64,000 bases of DNA from Aquibacillus halophilus (GCF_009649745.1 NZ_WJNG01000007.1:124001-188000), one strand, 5' to 3'; counted from the first letter of the stretch, positions 9,471 through 18,009 are shown. Notes: generated from the letters alone by a model not told the origin. A program made the numbers and translations.

Positions 9471-9914
9471 TTGAAGGCTATTAATTACATTGAGGATTTT
9501 GACCAGTGGAAGAGAGAATTTTCATTCTATATACCAATTAAAATTAGATTTGCTGAGACGGATATGTTTGGTCATTTAAATAATGTATTTGTATTCATGT
9601 ACTTTGAGGAAGCAAGAATCGAACTTTTAAAAACAGTTGGATTTTTTCAGAGTTCTTCTAAATTTGATACTATGCCAATTGTTGCTGACTTACAATGTGA
9701 TTATATAAAACAAATCTATTTCCACGATGAATTGCGAGTTTACGTTAAAGTAAATTATGTAGGGAATACTTCACTTGATATTCATTATCTAGTAACAAAC
9801 AAGCTAGATGAAGTGTGCTTGACAGCTCGTGGAAGAATGGTACAGGTAAATTCTACTACTGGAAAACCCGTTCCATTTACTGAAAATATGAGAGAAAAAC
9901 TATTGTCCATATAA
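9471..9914 (+). CDS. ysmA: Acyl-CoA thioesterase family protein (4HBT hotdog fold)
   Basis: The protein has 147 residues. It starts with TTG at 9471 behind AAAGGGG about 10 bp upstream. The hotdog thioesterase pattern is clear: IKIRFAETDMFGHLNNVFVFMYFEEARIE (Asp near residue 27 followed by GHLNN), then a beta-rich half with LDIHYLVTNK and GRMVQVN. Substrate is unknown. B. subtilis ysmA occupies the same position between sdhB and gerE. Confidence 0.85.
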   Translation: MKAINYIEDFDQWKREFSFYIPIKIRFAETDMFGHLNNVFVFMYFEEARIELLKTVGFFQSSSKFDTMPIVADLQCDYIKQIYFHDELRVYVKVNYVGNTSLDIHYLVTNKLDEVCLTARGRMVQVNSTTGKPVPFTENMREKLLSI

Positions 9915-10047
9915 TACATACACGAAAAGACGAAAAAATGAGTGAACTAGATAATTCATCTAGCTATATACAAGAAACATGTTATTTAAACACAAGTGTT
10001 ATCACTTATATTAAGACTTCTACCTGAAAAATAGGTTATATTCGAAG

Positions 10048-10076
10048 CACGAATTAACTTAGCCGCACATAGAATA
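10048..10076 (+). promoter_or_regulatory. Sigma-K promoter of gerE
   Basis: CACG (10048-10051), 16 bp, then CATAGAATA (10068-10076) fits the sigma-K pattern (mACm, 16-17 bp, CATANNNTA). gerE is a late mother-cell gene under sigma-K in B. subtilis, so motif and biology agree. Confidence 0.7.
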
Positions 10077-10137
10077 CCATGACTAAATAAATACCCTTCA
10101 AAGAGAGGCTCTAAAGACAGCAAGGAGGGGTTAACAC

Positions 10138-10362
10138 TTGAAAGAAAATGACTACAAGCCGAAGCAACTATTAACAAAACGTGAGAAAGAGGTATTTGAA
10201 CTTCTAGTACAAGACAAAACTACAAAAGAAATAGCCCAGGAATTGTTTATTTCACAAAAAACAGTTCGAAACCACATTTCAAATGCTATGCAAAAGTTAG
10301 GAGTCAAGGGGCGTTCACAGGCTGTGGTTGAGCTCCTTCGTATGGGGGAACTTAAGCTATAA
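10138..10362 (+). CDS. gerE: Spore germination/coat transcriptional regulator GerE
   Basis: The protein has 74 residues, the usual GerE length, and is a free-standing LuxR-type helix-turn-helix (LTKREKEVFELLVQDKTTKEIA, then LFISQKTVRNHISNAMQKLGV). The TTG start at 10138 sits 7 bp after the strong RBS AAGGAGGGG (10122-10130). It acts in the mother cell late in sporulation to adjust coat gene expression. It is a single-gene unit with its own sigma-K-like promoter and terminator. Confidence 0.97.
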   Translation: MKENDYKPKQLLTKREKEVFELLVQDKTTKEIAQELFISQKTVRNHISNAMQKLGVKGRSQAVVELLRMGELKL

Positions 10363-10363
10363 T

Positions 10364-10397
10364 AAAAACCGACTTTCTTAATGGAAGTCGGTTTTTT
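10364..10397 (+). terminator. Terminator of gerE
   Basis: AAAACCGACTT and AAGTCGGTTTT form a stem around a CTTAATGG-like loop, followed by T residues. Confidence 0.85.
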
Positions 10398-10504
10398 GCC
10401 TTAGCATTAAAATAAAAATAATTAGTAAACTGTGACAAAATTAGTTTTGCAACTACAATACAAACCATAAACGTAAACTTGCCTAAGCTTGATTTAATAT
10501 CATG

Positions 10505-10564
10505 TTTATAGGGTAATAATTAAACTATAAATTAAGTTAGGGAAAAGTTTAGATACCCTATAAA
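10505..10564 (+). promoter_or_regulatory. Leader hairpin abutting the antiporter ribosome binding site
   Basis: TTTATAGGGTA (10505-10515) is the exact reverse complement of TACCCTATAAA (10554-10564), and an inner TAAAC/GTTTA pair continues the stem. The 3' arm ends one base before GGAGG (10566-10570). It could be a translation-controlling RNA structure or an operator; no known riboswitch consensus was recognised. Confidence 0.45.
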
Positions 10565-10578
10565 TGGAGGTCTGAATC

Positions 10579-12051
10579 ATCCAGGAGTTAGTAGAGTCCA
10601 ATCAGTTTATATTATTAGTAGCACTTTTATTAATTATAAGTATTTTGGTTACTAAATTCTCTTCACGTCTAGGAGTTCCTTCCTTGGTATTATTTATAGG
10701 GGTAGGGATGGTAGTCGGGAGTGATGGATTAAATATTATTTACTTTGATAATGCTGAAATAGCACAGATAATCGGTATTTTTTCTCTAGTAGTTATCCTG
10801 TTTGAGGGTGGATTACAAACTAAATGGGTCACGATACGACCTATTTTAGCACCAGCTATTTCCTTAGCAACGATTGGAGTATTAATAACTTCTAGTATTG
10901 TGGCAGTTGCTTCTAAATTTATTTTTGGCTTTACTTGGTTAGAAGCTTTTTTAATAGGCTCAATCGTTGGCTCAACAGATGCCGCGGCAGTTTTTGCTGT
11001 CTTAAAAGGAAAAAACATTAATAAGAATATCGAAGCTACGCTAGAGGCTGAATCGGGAACTAATGATCCGATGGCTGTATTTCTAACCGTATCCTTAATT
11101 GAATTAATTACTATGACTAGTGACACCAATATCCTTTTATTAGCTGGATCTTTTTTTTGGCAGATGGGTGCTGGAGCAATGATTGGCTTCATTGTTGGTA
11201 AAATTGCAGGCGAATCTATCAATAGAATTAATCTTGATTCTAGTGGGCTCTATCCTTTATTTGCGCTAGCATTTGCTTTTCTATCCTATAGTGCGACTTC
11301 GCTTGCGAACGCGAGTGGATTACTTGCTGTTTACATTACAGCTCTTGTTTTAGGAAATTTAGATTTAACTTATCGTCAATCAATCCTAAGATTTAATGAG
11401 GGATTCGCATGGATGGTGCAAATCCTAATGTTTATTATATTAGGTTTGTTTGTTTTTCCTTCAAATCTGTTTACATTTAATATTTTGGTCAAAGGTTTAA
11501 TGCTGTCCATCGTTTTAATATTTCTTGCTAGACCGATTGCTACTTTTGTTTCACTATTTAATTTTCCATTTAAAATTAAAGAAAAATTATTTCTTTCTTG
11601 GGCTGGTTTGAGAGGAGCTGTTCCAATTGTATTAGCTCTTTTTCCATTGCTAGCTGATATGGAAAAAAGTCAGGTATTTTTTAATGCAGTATTCTTCGTT
11701 GTTCTTACATCTACTCTAATACAGGGTTCAACAATCTCCCTCCTAGCGAAAAAATTCGGATTAGTAGGACCTGAAAAACCACCTCCAATGCATGCGTTGG
11801 AATTAATTTCTATCGGAAAAACAAATGTAGAAATAGTAGAATATGAAGTAGTTGAAAACAACACTATTGTTGGAAAAAAAGTGCAAGAAATAAATTTGCC
11901 TGAGAATGCACTGATTAATGCTATAATACGTGAAGGTGATATTATCACTCCCCATGGTCAAACAGTTATTCATAAAGGTGATATTTTATATATCATGGTG
12001 CCAAAGAATCACATTTACAAGCTGAAAGAAATGTTGAACGAAAGTTCGTGA
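10579..12051 (+). CDS. CPA1-family cation/proton antiporter with C-terminal RCK_C domain
   Basis: The protein has about 490 residues. It is a membrane antiporter with some 12-13 hydrophobic segments (motifs GGLQTKWV, GSIVGSTDAAAVFAVLKG, ESGTNDPMAVFLTVSLIE, SWAGLRGAVPIVLAL), followed by a TrkA_C/RCK_C regulatory domain at the C terminus. It resembles the NhaP2/CvrA group, which exchanges K+ or Na+ for H+. Conserved coding starts upstream of the first standard start (TTG 10645), reaching about 10580. The GGAGG at 10566-10570 is best placed for an ATC codon at 10579 (or 10576). The start is therefore non-standard and tentative. Confidence 0.85.
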   Translation: MQELVESNQFILLVALLLIISILVTKFSSRLGVPSLVLFIGVGMVVGSDGLNIIYFDNAEIAQIIGIFSLVVILFEGGLQTKWVTIRPILAPAISLATIGVLITSSIVAVASKFIFGFTWLEAFLIGSIVGSTDAAAVFAVLKGKNINKNIEATLEAESGTNDPMAVFLTVSLIELITMTSDTNILLLAGSFFWQMGAGAMIGFIVGKIAGESINRINLDSSGLYPLFALAFAFLSYSATSLANASGLLAVYITALVLGNLDLTYRQSILRFNEGFAWMVQILMFIILGLFVFPSNLFTFNILVKGLMLSIVLIFLARPIATFVSLFNFPFKIKEKLFLSWAGLRGAVPIVLALFPLLADMEKSQVFFNAVFFVVLTSTLIQGSTISLLAKKFGLVGPEKPPPMHALELISIGKTNVEIVEYEVVENNTIVGKKVQEINLPENALINAIIREGDIITPHGQTVIHKGDILYIMVPKNHIYKLKEMLNESS

Positions 12052-12101
12052 AAATGATAATCAGGATTAGTTATAATTTATCACAAAAGGTGGTGCAACC
12101 A

Positions 12102-12566
12102 TTGAATAATATAACACCTACTTCTACTATCGCTGGGGTAGAAAAAGAGTTAAGATCTATATCTGGGATCGTTAAGAAAAAAGGAAGAGAAATTTTAAAC
12201 AACTATCCTATTACTCCTCCACAGTTCATCGCTTTGCAGTGGTTACTAGAAGACGGGGACTTAACAATTGGTGAATTATCTAATAAAATAAATCTAGCAT
12301 TTAGTACAACTACTGATTTAATTGATCGTATGGAGAAAAATAATTTGGTTGAAAGAGTTCGGGATTCTAAAGATCGCCGAGTAGTTCGAATACATTTGTT
12401 AGAAAAAGGAACGTCAATTATCCACGAAGTTATACAAAAGAGACAAGAATATCTTGGAGAAGTTTTAGAAAATGTACCTGAAGATAAGGTGAATTCACTT
12501 TATTCCATTTTGAATTTACTACATGAGAATATGAAGGAAGTTGAAAAAAAATCAACATCGAGATAA
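12102..12566 (+). CDS. ysmB: MarR-family transcriptional regulator
   Basis: The protein has 154 residues from TTG 12102, chosen because AAAGGTGGTG lies about 7 bp upstream; a longer GTG frame overlaps the antiporter end and lacks an RBS. The winged-helix core is clear (LTIGELSNKINLAFSTTTDLIDRMEKN, then VRDSKDRRVVRIHLLEKG). It resembles B. subtilis YsmB, encoded in the same place just upstream of racE. Its end overlaps the region just before racE, suggesting co-transcription. The target genes are unknown. Confidence 0.88.
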   Translation: MNNITPTSTIAGVEKELRSISGIVKKKGREILNNYPITPPQFIALQWLLEDGDLTIGELSNKINLAFSTTTDLIDRMEKNNLVERVRDSKDRRVVRIHLLEKGTSIIHEVIQKRQEYLGEVLENVPEDKVNSLYSILNLLHENMKEVEKKSTSR

Positions 12567-12579
12567 AGAGGGGATTATA

Positions 12580-13395
12580 GTGGATCAACCAATAGGTGTT
12601 ATTGACTCTGGAGTGGGTGGCTTAACAGTGGCAAGTGAACTTCTGCGTCAGCTTCCGAAAGAACAACTTATCTATCTTGGAGATACATTAAGGTGTCCTT
12701 ATGGACCAAGACCAAAAGAAGAAGTCGTCCAATTTACTTGGGAGATGGTTAATTTCTTACTCCAGAAAAATATCAAAATGTTAGTAGTTGCCTGTAATAC
12801 TGCTACTGCTTTTACATTAGAGCAATTAAGGTTAGAATTAGACATACCAGTAATTGGTGTAATACAGCCTGGAGCAAGGGCTGCGATAAAGATGTCTCAA
12901 AATATGAGAATAGGCGTAATTGGTACAGAAGGTACAATTAATAGTAAGGCCTATCCAAACGCGCTGAAAAACATTAATTCTAAGATACTTGTAAATGACC
13001 TAGCATGCCCGCGTTTAGTTCCAATGGTTGAAGAGGGGATTCTTTCCGGACCGGAGGCTTATAAGGTTGTTAATGAGACATTACAACCCTTAAAAGAACA
13101 AAATCATATTGATACACTAATTCTAGGATGCACACATTACCCATTAATAAGGGAGATCATCCAGGAGGTAATTGGTGAACATGTAAATGTTATTTCATCA
13201 GGAGAAGAAACAGCTCGTGAAGTTAGTACTATCATGGGATACAATAAAAAATTGTATAGTGGAGATCGGATTCCCAAACACCAGTTTTTTACTACAGGAC
13301 GATTAGATGTGTTTAAACGGATTGCAAGTCAGTGGCTAGATCAACCTTTCAAAGTAGTTGAAAATGCTGTAATAGGTATCAATAAAACAAACTGA
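12580..13395 (+). CDS. racE: Glutamate racemase
   Basis: The protein has 271 residues from GTG 12580 with AAGAGGGG about 6 bp upstream. It interconverts L- and D-glutamate for peptidoglycan. Family motifs: IGVIDSGVGGLTVASELL, LGDTLRCPYGPR, first catalytic Cys in VACNTATA, second in LGCTHYPLIR. The start lies 13 bp after the MarR gene, so they are probably one unit. A strong terminator follows. Confidence 0.96.
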   Translation: MDQPIGVIDSGVGGLTVASELLRQLPKEQLIYLGDTLRCPYGPRPKEEVVQFTWEMVNFLLQKNIKMLVVACNTATAFTLEQLRLELDIPVIGVIQPGARAAIKMSQNMRIGVIGTEGTINSKAYPNALKNINSKILVNDLACPRLVPMVEEGILSGPEAYKVVNETLQPLKEQNHIDTLILGCTHYPLIREIIQEVIGEHVNVISSGEETAREVSTIMGYNKKLYSGDRIPKHQFFTTGRLDVFKRIASQWLDQPFKVVENAVIGINKTN

Positions 13396-13398
13396 AAA

Positions 13399-13442
13399 AA
13401 ACAAGCAAGTAGATAACTAACTTATCTTCTTGCTTGTTTTTT
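13399..13442 (+). terminator. Terminator of racE
   Basis: AACAAGCAAG...CTTGCTTGTT with an inner AGATAA/TTATCT pair forms a long stem ending in TTTTTTT. Confidence 0.85.
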
Positions 13443-13515
13443 TGGCTTTTTTTCGCAAGTTTTGTTGCCATTTGGTTTCGCATTTGATATAAATTGCGTC
13501 GTAAAGTAGCTACTA

Positions 13516-13643
13516 GTTGATTTGCGCTTCGGACAGTCGCTTTCCGCAGGCAACGCTTCAACTTCCTCGGAAGAAAACCGCTTCCTGTGGGATTTTCAGC
13601 TGTTGCTTTTCCCGCAGGAGTCGACTGCCCTCCGCTCCAATCA
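13516..13643 (-). repeat. Palindromic intergenic repeat, copy A1
   Basis: This copy lies in minus orientation (on the minus strand it contains GTCGACTCCTGCGGGAA and TGCGGAAAGCGACTG). Its ends are imperfect inverted repeats (GGACAGTCG near 13531 with CGACTGCCC near 13622). It is about 75% alike to copy B1 at 34279-34407 and of the same length. It has no convincing coding frame. Family resemblance to dispersed palindromic repeats of Bacillaceae is from memory. Confidence 0.75.
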
Positions 13644-13774
13644 CCATCATTTATGTAACAGTAATGAAAGAAAGATGGATAAAAACCAAAATCTAGTGTA
13701 GTTTCGCAGCTTGGATAGTTTGTGTTCAAGAAGATGAAAATTTTTTCACGTAAAACCATAGACTTTTCCCTCGA

Positions 13775-13959
13775 TAATCAGAACACTATTAACAGCGTAG
13801 GCAAAAAACGCAGACTCCTGTGGGAACAGCAATGGTTTTCGATGGGACGAGTAATCGCAGTCCCACGAGTCCGAAGACCCCGCAGTAGTGGTTTTCTACG
13901 AGGAGGCTAAGGCCGTGCCCACGGAAAGCGAAGTTTTTTGCCGAAGCGATTGTAGAAAG
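13775..13959 (+). repeat. Palindromic intergenic repeat, copy A2
   Basis: This plus-orientation copy carries GACTCCTGTGGGAACAG, GAAGACCCCGCAG, GAGGAGGCTAAGG and GTGCCCACGGAAAGCGAAG. Its boundary stem is GGCAAAAAAC (from about 13800) with GTTTTTTGCC (ending about 13942). An inner hairpin TGGGAC/GTCCCA, absent from copy B2, is present. It faces copy A1 head to head across about 130 bp. An ATG frame overlaps it but shows no protein-like composition. Confidence 0.75.
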
Positions 13960-14170
13960 CATATATGAATAAATAGATAGAAGTTACGTCGGAGTTTATA
14001 GTTTTTATGTCTTAAAATAAGTATCTTTAAGAAAACAAGCCTTTTTACTTGAAGGATAAGTTAGGTATCCTCGAAAAATTAAATCATTTATTTAAATTTA
14101 ATATAGCGTGGTCTATTTTAGTTTTGAGCTCGTATATATAGTAGTACAAACCATCGTAGGAGGGAAAAGC

Positions 14171-15289
14171 ATGAGGAAACGATCGCATTGGATTCATATT
14201 GGCGTATTCAGTCTAACACTCATATTATTAACTGGTTGTGGTGTATTTCAAGGAGAGCAAACGTTAGAGGAGATGGATTCTCCTCCTGAAGAGGCAAGTT
14301 ATACAGATGATTTAGATGGAGTTCCTGAGGAAGGTACAGAATCTGAAGAAGGCACAGAAGTAGAGGAAACAGAAACAGAAGAAAGTCTGGAAACAGTAGC
14401 AGAAACAGAGACAATTCAGAGAGAGCTATATCTACTAGATTCTAATGGTATGGTGGTCTCACAAGTGTTAGAGCTACCTAAAAGAGAATCTAACGAGGTA
14501 GCAACTCAGGCTCTTGAATATTTGGTTAAAGGTGGCCCAGTAACAAATATCTTGCCGAATGGCTTTGAGGCTGTGCTTCCAGCAGGTACTCAGATATTAG
14601 GTTTGAACTTAAAAGAAGATGGTACATTGGTTGTAGATGTTTCAAAAGAGTTTGCTGAGTATCGACCAGAGGATGAACAAAGAATTATTCAAGCAATGAC
14701 TTTCACACTTACACAGTTTGAAAATGTAGAAAAAATAAATCTTTGGATCAATGGCTATGAACAAAAAGAGATGCCTGTAAATGGAACACCTATTTCAGAA
14801 GGATATTCCCGTGCAAACGGTATTAACATCTATCACGGGGATACAGTTGATTTAATGGATAGTAAAGCGGTAACGCTTTACTATCCGGCTCAACACAATG
14901 AAAACTTTTATCACGTTCCAGTAACCCAACATATTGAGATGAAAAATGATGATTTATATCAATCCATTGTACAAGCATTAATTGAAGGACCTTCTTATGA
15001 ACTTGATTTGTTAAACGTATTCAATAATGGTGCGACCTTAGTGGAAAATCCGAACTATAAGGATGGAGTACTCACACTTAAATTCAATGAAAATATTTTA
15101 AATAGTGTAGCTGAAGGCTCCATTTCAGATGAGGTAATGGAAACGCTAGTCTTAACTTTAACAGATCAACCAGGGGTTGATGCCGTCAGTGTTGGAGTTG
15201 AAAATATGCAACAAGTATTTAATGAAAGCGGAGTACCTTATTCTGAGCCAGTTACTAGAGATACCTTTGTACCTACAGAAAGTCTATAA
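14171..15289 (+). CDS. gerM: Sporulation and germination lipoprotein GerM
   Basis: The protein has 372 residues from ATG 14171, with TAGGAGGG 7 bp upstream; a longer frame to 14108 has no RBS and would bury the signal peptide. A type II signal peptide ends in ILLTGC (lipobox). It is followed by a Glu/Thr-rich linker (about residues 35-85) and two GERMN domains (about 110-220 and 245-365). In B. subtilis GerM is made under sigma-E and helps hold the SpoIIQ-SpoIIIAH channel during engulfment. It lies between racE and rph as in B. subtilis. Confidence 0.94.
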   Translation: MRKRSHWIHIGVFSLTLILLTGCGVFQGEQTLEEMDSPPEEASYTDDLDGVPEEGTESEEGTEVEETETEESLETVAETETIQRELYLLDSNGMVVSQVLELPKRESNEVATQALEYLVKGGPVTNILPNGFEAVLPAGTQILGLNLKEDGTLVVDVSKEFAEYRPEDEQRIIQAMTFTLTQFENVEKINLWINGYEQKEMPVNGTPISEGYSRANGINIYHGDTVDLMDSKAVTLYYPAQHNENFYHVPVTQHIEMKNDDLYQSIVQALIEGPSYELDLLNVFNNGATLVENPNYKDGVLTLKFNENILNSVAEGSISDEVMETLVLTLTDQPGVDAVSVGVENMQQVFNESGVPYSEPVTRDTFVPTESL

Positions 15290-15295
15290 GATTCG

Positions 15296-15325
15296 GGAGC
15301 TGGTTAGTGCCAGCTCCTTTTTTCA
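15296..15325 (+). terminator. Terminator of gerM
   Basis: GGAGCTGG (15296-15303) pairs with CCAGCTCC (15310-15317), followed by TTTTTT. Confidence 0.88.
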
Positions 15326-15434
15326 TTTTCAAGGGTTAAGTTTATTAAATTTGGTGGTTTAAATGAAGGTATGAACTTATATTATTTGGCAAAAATATGT
15401 TACGATTGAATCGGTAATATAAGGAGGAAAATTA

Positions 15435-16187
15435 ATGAGAAGTAGTGAGCGAGAAGTAAATCAACTAAGACCAATAAAAATTGAGACCGAATATACAAAG
15501 CATCCAGAAGGCTCTGTTTTAATTTCTGTGGGTGAAACGAGAGTAATTTGTAATGCTAGTATAGAGGACCGTGTTCCTCCTTTTATGAGAGGATCAGGAA
15601 AGGGTTGGATTACTGCGGAATATTCAATGCTTCCTAGAGCAACAGAACAAAGAAATATTCGTGAATCATCTAAAGGAAAAGTATCGGGAAGAACAATGGA
15701 AATACAGCGATTAATCGGTCGCTCCCTGCGAGCTGTAGTAGACTTGGAAAAAATAGGTGAACGAACAGTTTGGGTTGATTGTGATGTTATTCAAGCAGAT
15801 GGAGGTACTCGAACTGCATCAATAACAGGTGCTTTTGTCGCGGTCGTCCTTGCGTTTGGAAAGCTTCTAGATAAAAAGGCGATTAAGGAAATGCCGATTA
15901 CAGATTTTCTTGGGGCTACTTCAGTTGGTGTTCTTCCAGATGGAACAGAAATATTAGACCTACAATATGAAGAAGACTCTCAAGCTAATGTAGATATGAA
16001 TGTTGTTATGACCGGAGCAGGTGAATTTGTTGAAATTCAAGGAACAGGGGAAGAAGCAACTTTTACCTTTGAACAATTGAATACAATGCTCGAACTTGCA
16101 AATCATGGATTAAAAGAAATTTTTGAGATACAAAAAGAAGCTATTGGTGAGTGGGTAAATCAAATAGGATCTATAAACAAACAGTAG
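15435..16187 (+). CDS. rph: Ribonuclease PH
   Basis: The protein has 250 residues. It is a phosphorolytic 3'-5' exonuclease that trims tRNA 3' ends. Motifs: N-terminal [17 protein letters not shown] (usually MR.DGR), [45 protein letters not shown] and [22 protein letters not shown] 15435 follows AAGGAGGAAA. It is the first gene of an rph-rdgB-ysnB operon. Confidence 0.97.
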   Translation: MRSSEREVNQLRPIKIETEYTKHPEGSVLISVGETRVICNASIEDRVPPFMRGSGKGWITAEYSMLPRATEQRNIRESSKGKVSGRTMEIQRLIGRSLRAVVDLEKIGERTVWVDCDVIQADGGTRTASITGAFVAVVLAFGKLLDKKAIKEMPITDFLGATSVGVLPDGTEILDLQYEEDSQANVDMNVVMTGAGEFVEIQGTGEEATFTFEQLNTMLELANHGLKEIFEIQKEAIGEWVNQIGSINKQ

Positions 16188-16208
16188 AATATCAACTGGA
16201 GGATAATC

Positions 16209-16799
16209 ATGGAAAGGTTATTAATTGCTACCAAAAATGAAGGTAAAATTAAAGATTTCAGGCAGTTGTTTTCAAAATATGGGATAGAAATCCTCTCACT
16301 TTTAGATTTGGACTTTAACCAAGATATTGAGGAAACAGGTACAACATTTGAGGAAAATGCAGCAATTAAGGCTGAAACAATTGCCAAACAATTTCAAATA
16401 CCTGTACTTGCTGACGATTCAGGCCTCGAAATTGATGCCTTAGATGGAAGACCTGGTATTTATTCTGCAAGATATGCAGGCGAAAAAAAAGACGATCAAG
16501 CTAATTTACATAAAGTTTTGAAAGAGTTAAAAGGAATTCCTAACAAAGATAGAACCGCTCGATTTGTATGTGTACTCGCTCTAGCAAGACCTAACATACA
16601 AACTATTTTTAAAAAGGGAACTTGTGAAGGGATTATAGGTGGATCACCAGTTGGTGAAAATGGATTTGGCTATGACCCTATTTTTTATCCATTAGGACAT
16701 TCCGCAACAATGGCACAAATGACGCATAAGGAAAAAAATGAAATTAGCCATAGAAGTAATGCAATAAAACAGTTAGATGATTGGCTTAGTCTGGAATAG
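16209..16799 (+). CDS. rdgB: XTP/dITP diphosphatase (HAM1/RdgB family)
   Basis: The protein has 196 residues. It hydrolyses non-canonical purine nucleoside triphosphates (XTP, dITP) to monophosphates. Motifs: LLIATKNEGKIKDF at the N terminus, ADDSGLEIDALDGRPGIYSARYAG in the middle, and GFGYDPIFYP with SHRSNAIKQL at the C terminus. The RBS is CTGGAGGAT before ATG 16209. It starts 21 bp after rph and corresponds to B. subtilis ysnA. Confidence 0.96.
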   Translation: MERLLIATKNEGKIKDFRQLFSKYGIEILSLLDLDFNQDIEETGTTFEENAAIKAETIAKQFQIPVLADDSGLEIDALDGRPGIYSARYAGEKKDDQANLHKVLKELKGIPNKDRTARFVCVLALARPNIQTIFKKGTCEGIIGGSPVGENGFGYDPIFYPLGHSATMAQMTHKEKNEISHRSNAIKQLDDWLSLE

Positions 16800-16814
16800 T
16801 AGAAAGGGGATATT

Positions 16815-17330
16815 ATGCCTAAAGTTTTAATAATGAGTGACAGTCATGGTTTAGAAAAAGAAGTTAGTATGATTAAACAACGCCATATAAATGAAGTAGA
16901 TCAAATGATACATTGTGGAGATTCAGAATTAGAAATGGACTCAGATGAACTTGATCACTTTATGAAAGTGGCAGGTAATTGTGATATGGATACTCGTTTT
17001 CCTAACGAACTAGATTTTGTTGTTGATGAGATAGGGTTCTTTGTAACCCATGGGCATTTATTTCAGGTGAAATCAACATTAATGCCCCTATCTTACCGAG
17101 CCGAAGAATTAGGAGCCCATGTTATTTGTTTTGGCCACTCACATATTGCTGGTGCTGAACAGTCGGGAAATCAACTATTTATAAATCCGGGTAGTATCCG
17201 ATTACCTCGAGGAAGACAGGAAGGAACCTATGCAATACTTTCTTGGGAATCAAGGAAAAATATTTTAGTTGAATTTTTTGACATTAATGGTGAATTAGTT
17301 AATGATTTAGTATATAAAACCTCTCTTTGA
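16815..17330 (+). CDS. ysnB: Metallophosphoesterase (YfcE/MJ0936 type)
   Basis: The protein has 171 residues. The calcineurin-like metal ligands are visible: MSDSHG (residues 7-12), HCGDSE, VAGNCDM (GNCD), VTHGHLF and FGHSHIAG. This class hydrolyses phosphodiesters; the physiological substrate of YsnB is not known. The RBS is AAAGGGG. It starts 15 bp after rdgB, so it is the third gene of the rph operon. Confidence 0.92.
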   Translation: MPKVLIMSDSHGLEKEVSMIKQRHINEVDQMIHCGDSELEMDSDELDHFMKVAGNCDMDTRFPNELDFVVDEIGFFVTHGHLFQVKSTLMPLSYRAEELGAHVICFGHSHIAGAEQSGNQLFINPGSIRLPRGRQEGTYAILSWESRKNILVEFFDINGELVNDLVYKTSL

Positions 17331-17395
17331 AGGCTTTTAAACTAAGTGGAAGTATAAAGGAAACTTATTTTGAATGAGATTAACTTCAAAAATCA

Positions 17396-17424
17396 TTGAC
17401 AATGATATCTAGAATTAATATAAT
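17396..17424 (+). promoter_or_regulatory. Consensus sigma-A promoter for the tRNA cluster
   Basis: TTGACA (17396-17401), exactly 17 bp, then TATAAT (17419-17424): both hexamers are perfect. It is 120 bp upstream of tRNA-Gly and is probably the strongest promoter in the window. Confidence 0.88.
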
Positions 17425-17544
17425 GAAACTTGTCTGTTAGGAGACTTCACGCTAAGTTTTTCTTTAAGATTAATCGTATGGTTAAGCTAATAGATGCAGG
17501 GACGTAGTGCGTGTATCATACAAAAGACTAGAAGTATTACGAGT

Positions 17545-17618
17545 GCGGGTGTAGTTTAGTGGTAAAACCTCAGCCTTCCAAGCTGATGTCGAGGGTTCAA
17601 TTCCCTTCACCCGCTCCA
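17545..17618 (+). tRNA. tRNA-Gly (anticodon TCC)
   Basis: The acceptor arm GCGGGTG (17545-17551) pairs with CACCCGC (17608-17614), followed by discriminator T and an encoded CCA. D-arm TAGTTTAGTGGTA and T-arm GAGGGTTCAATTCCCTTC are typical. The anticodon loop CTTCCAA gives TCC at 17577-17579, reading GGA/GGG glycine codons. A minus-strand frame containing the peptide VKGIEPSTSAWKAEVL is a well-known artefact of this tRNA. Confidence 0.97.
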
Positions 17619-17620
17619 AT

Positions 17621-17662
17621 ATTACTAGTTTCATTATATTTTCTAACCATGTCCCAGTAGCT
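17621..17662 (+). repeat. Upstream copy of a 42-bp duplication containing the 5' end of tRNA-Arg
   Basis: Positions 17621-17662 match 17764-17805 with one mismatch. The last 12 bases, GTCCCAGTAGCT (17651-17662), are the first 12 bases of tRNA-Arg; the sequence then diverges, so this copy is a truncated tRNA remnant. Confidence 0.85.
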
Positions 17663-17763
17663 TGCCACCAACATCTTTGAATTGCATCCATGTGCAGGCA
17701 TGTACCGAAGCATTAATCATCCTGAAATAACTAGAAGATGCAGGTACACAAAACTAAAGAGTA

Positions 17764-17867
<104 letters not shown>

Positions 17868-17887
17868 TTACTGAACTGAACTAATAA

Positions 17888-17922
17888 TAAAAGGGATCCA
17901 ACATTGTTGGATCCCTTTTATT
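17888..17922 (+). terminator. Terminator of the tRNA cluster
   Basis: A nearly perfect stem AAAAGGGATCCAACA / TTGGATCCCTTTTA with a tiny loop follows tRNA-Arg by about 20 bp. Confidence 0.88.
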
Positions 17923-18009
17923 ATAATTAAAAGACAGTACCTTTCTTTTGATTATCCCGTTCTTTTTAGGTAAGCTTTATTAAAGAATAATACATATGCA
18001 GAATAGGGA

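Noticed and set aside
10740-11222. 160-codon minus-strand frame inside the antiporter gene
   Set aside because: It is antisense to conserved membrane segments; hydrophobic codon mirroring explains the long frame.
13379-13759. 126-codon minus-strand frame over repeat copy A1
   Set aside because: It reads through the palindromic repeat and the racE terminator, has no RBS and no protein-like pattern.
17482-17691. Minus-strand 69-codon frame over tRNA-Gly
   Set aside because: It is the antisense translation of the tRNA gene (peptide with VKGIEPSTSAWKAEVL), a known artefact in databases.
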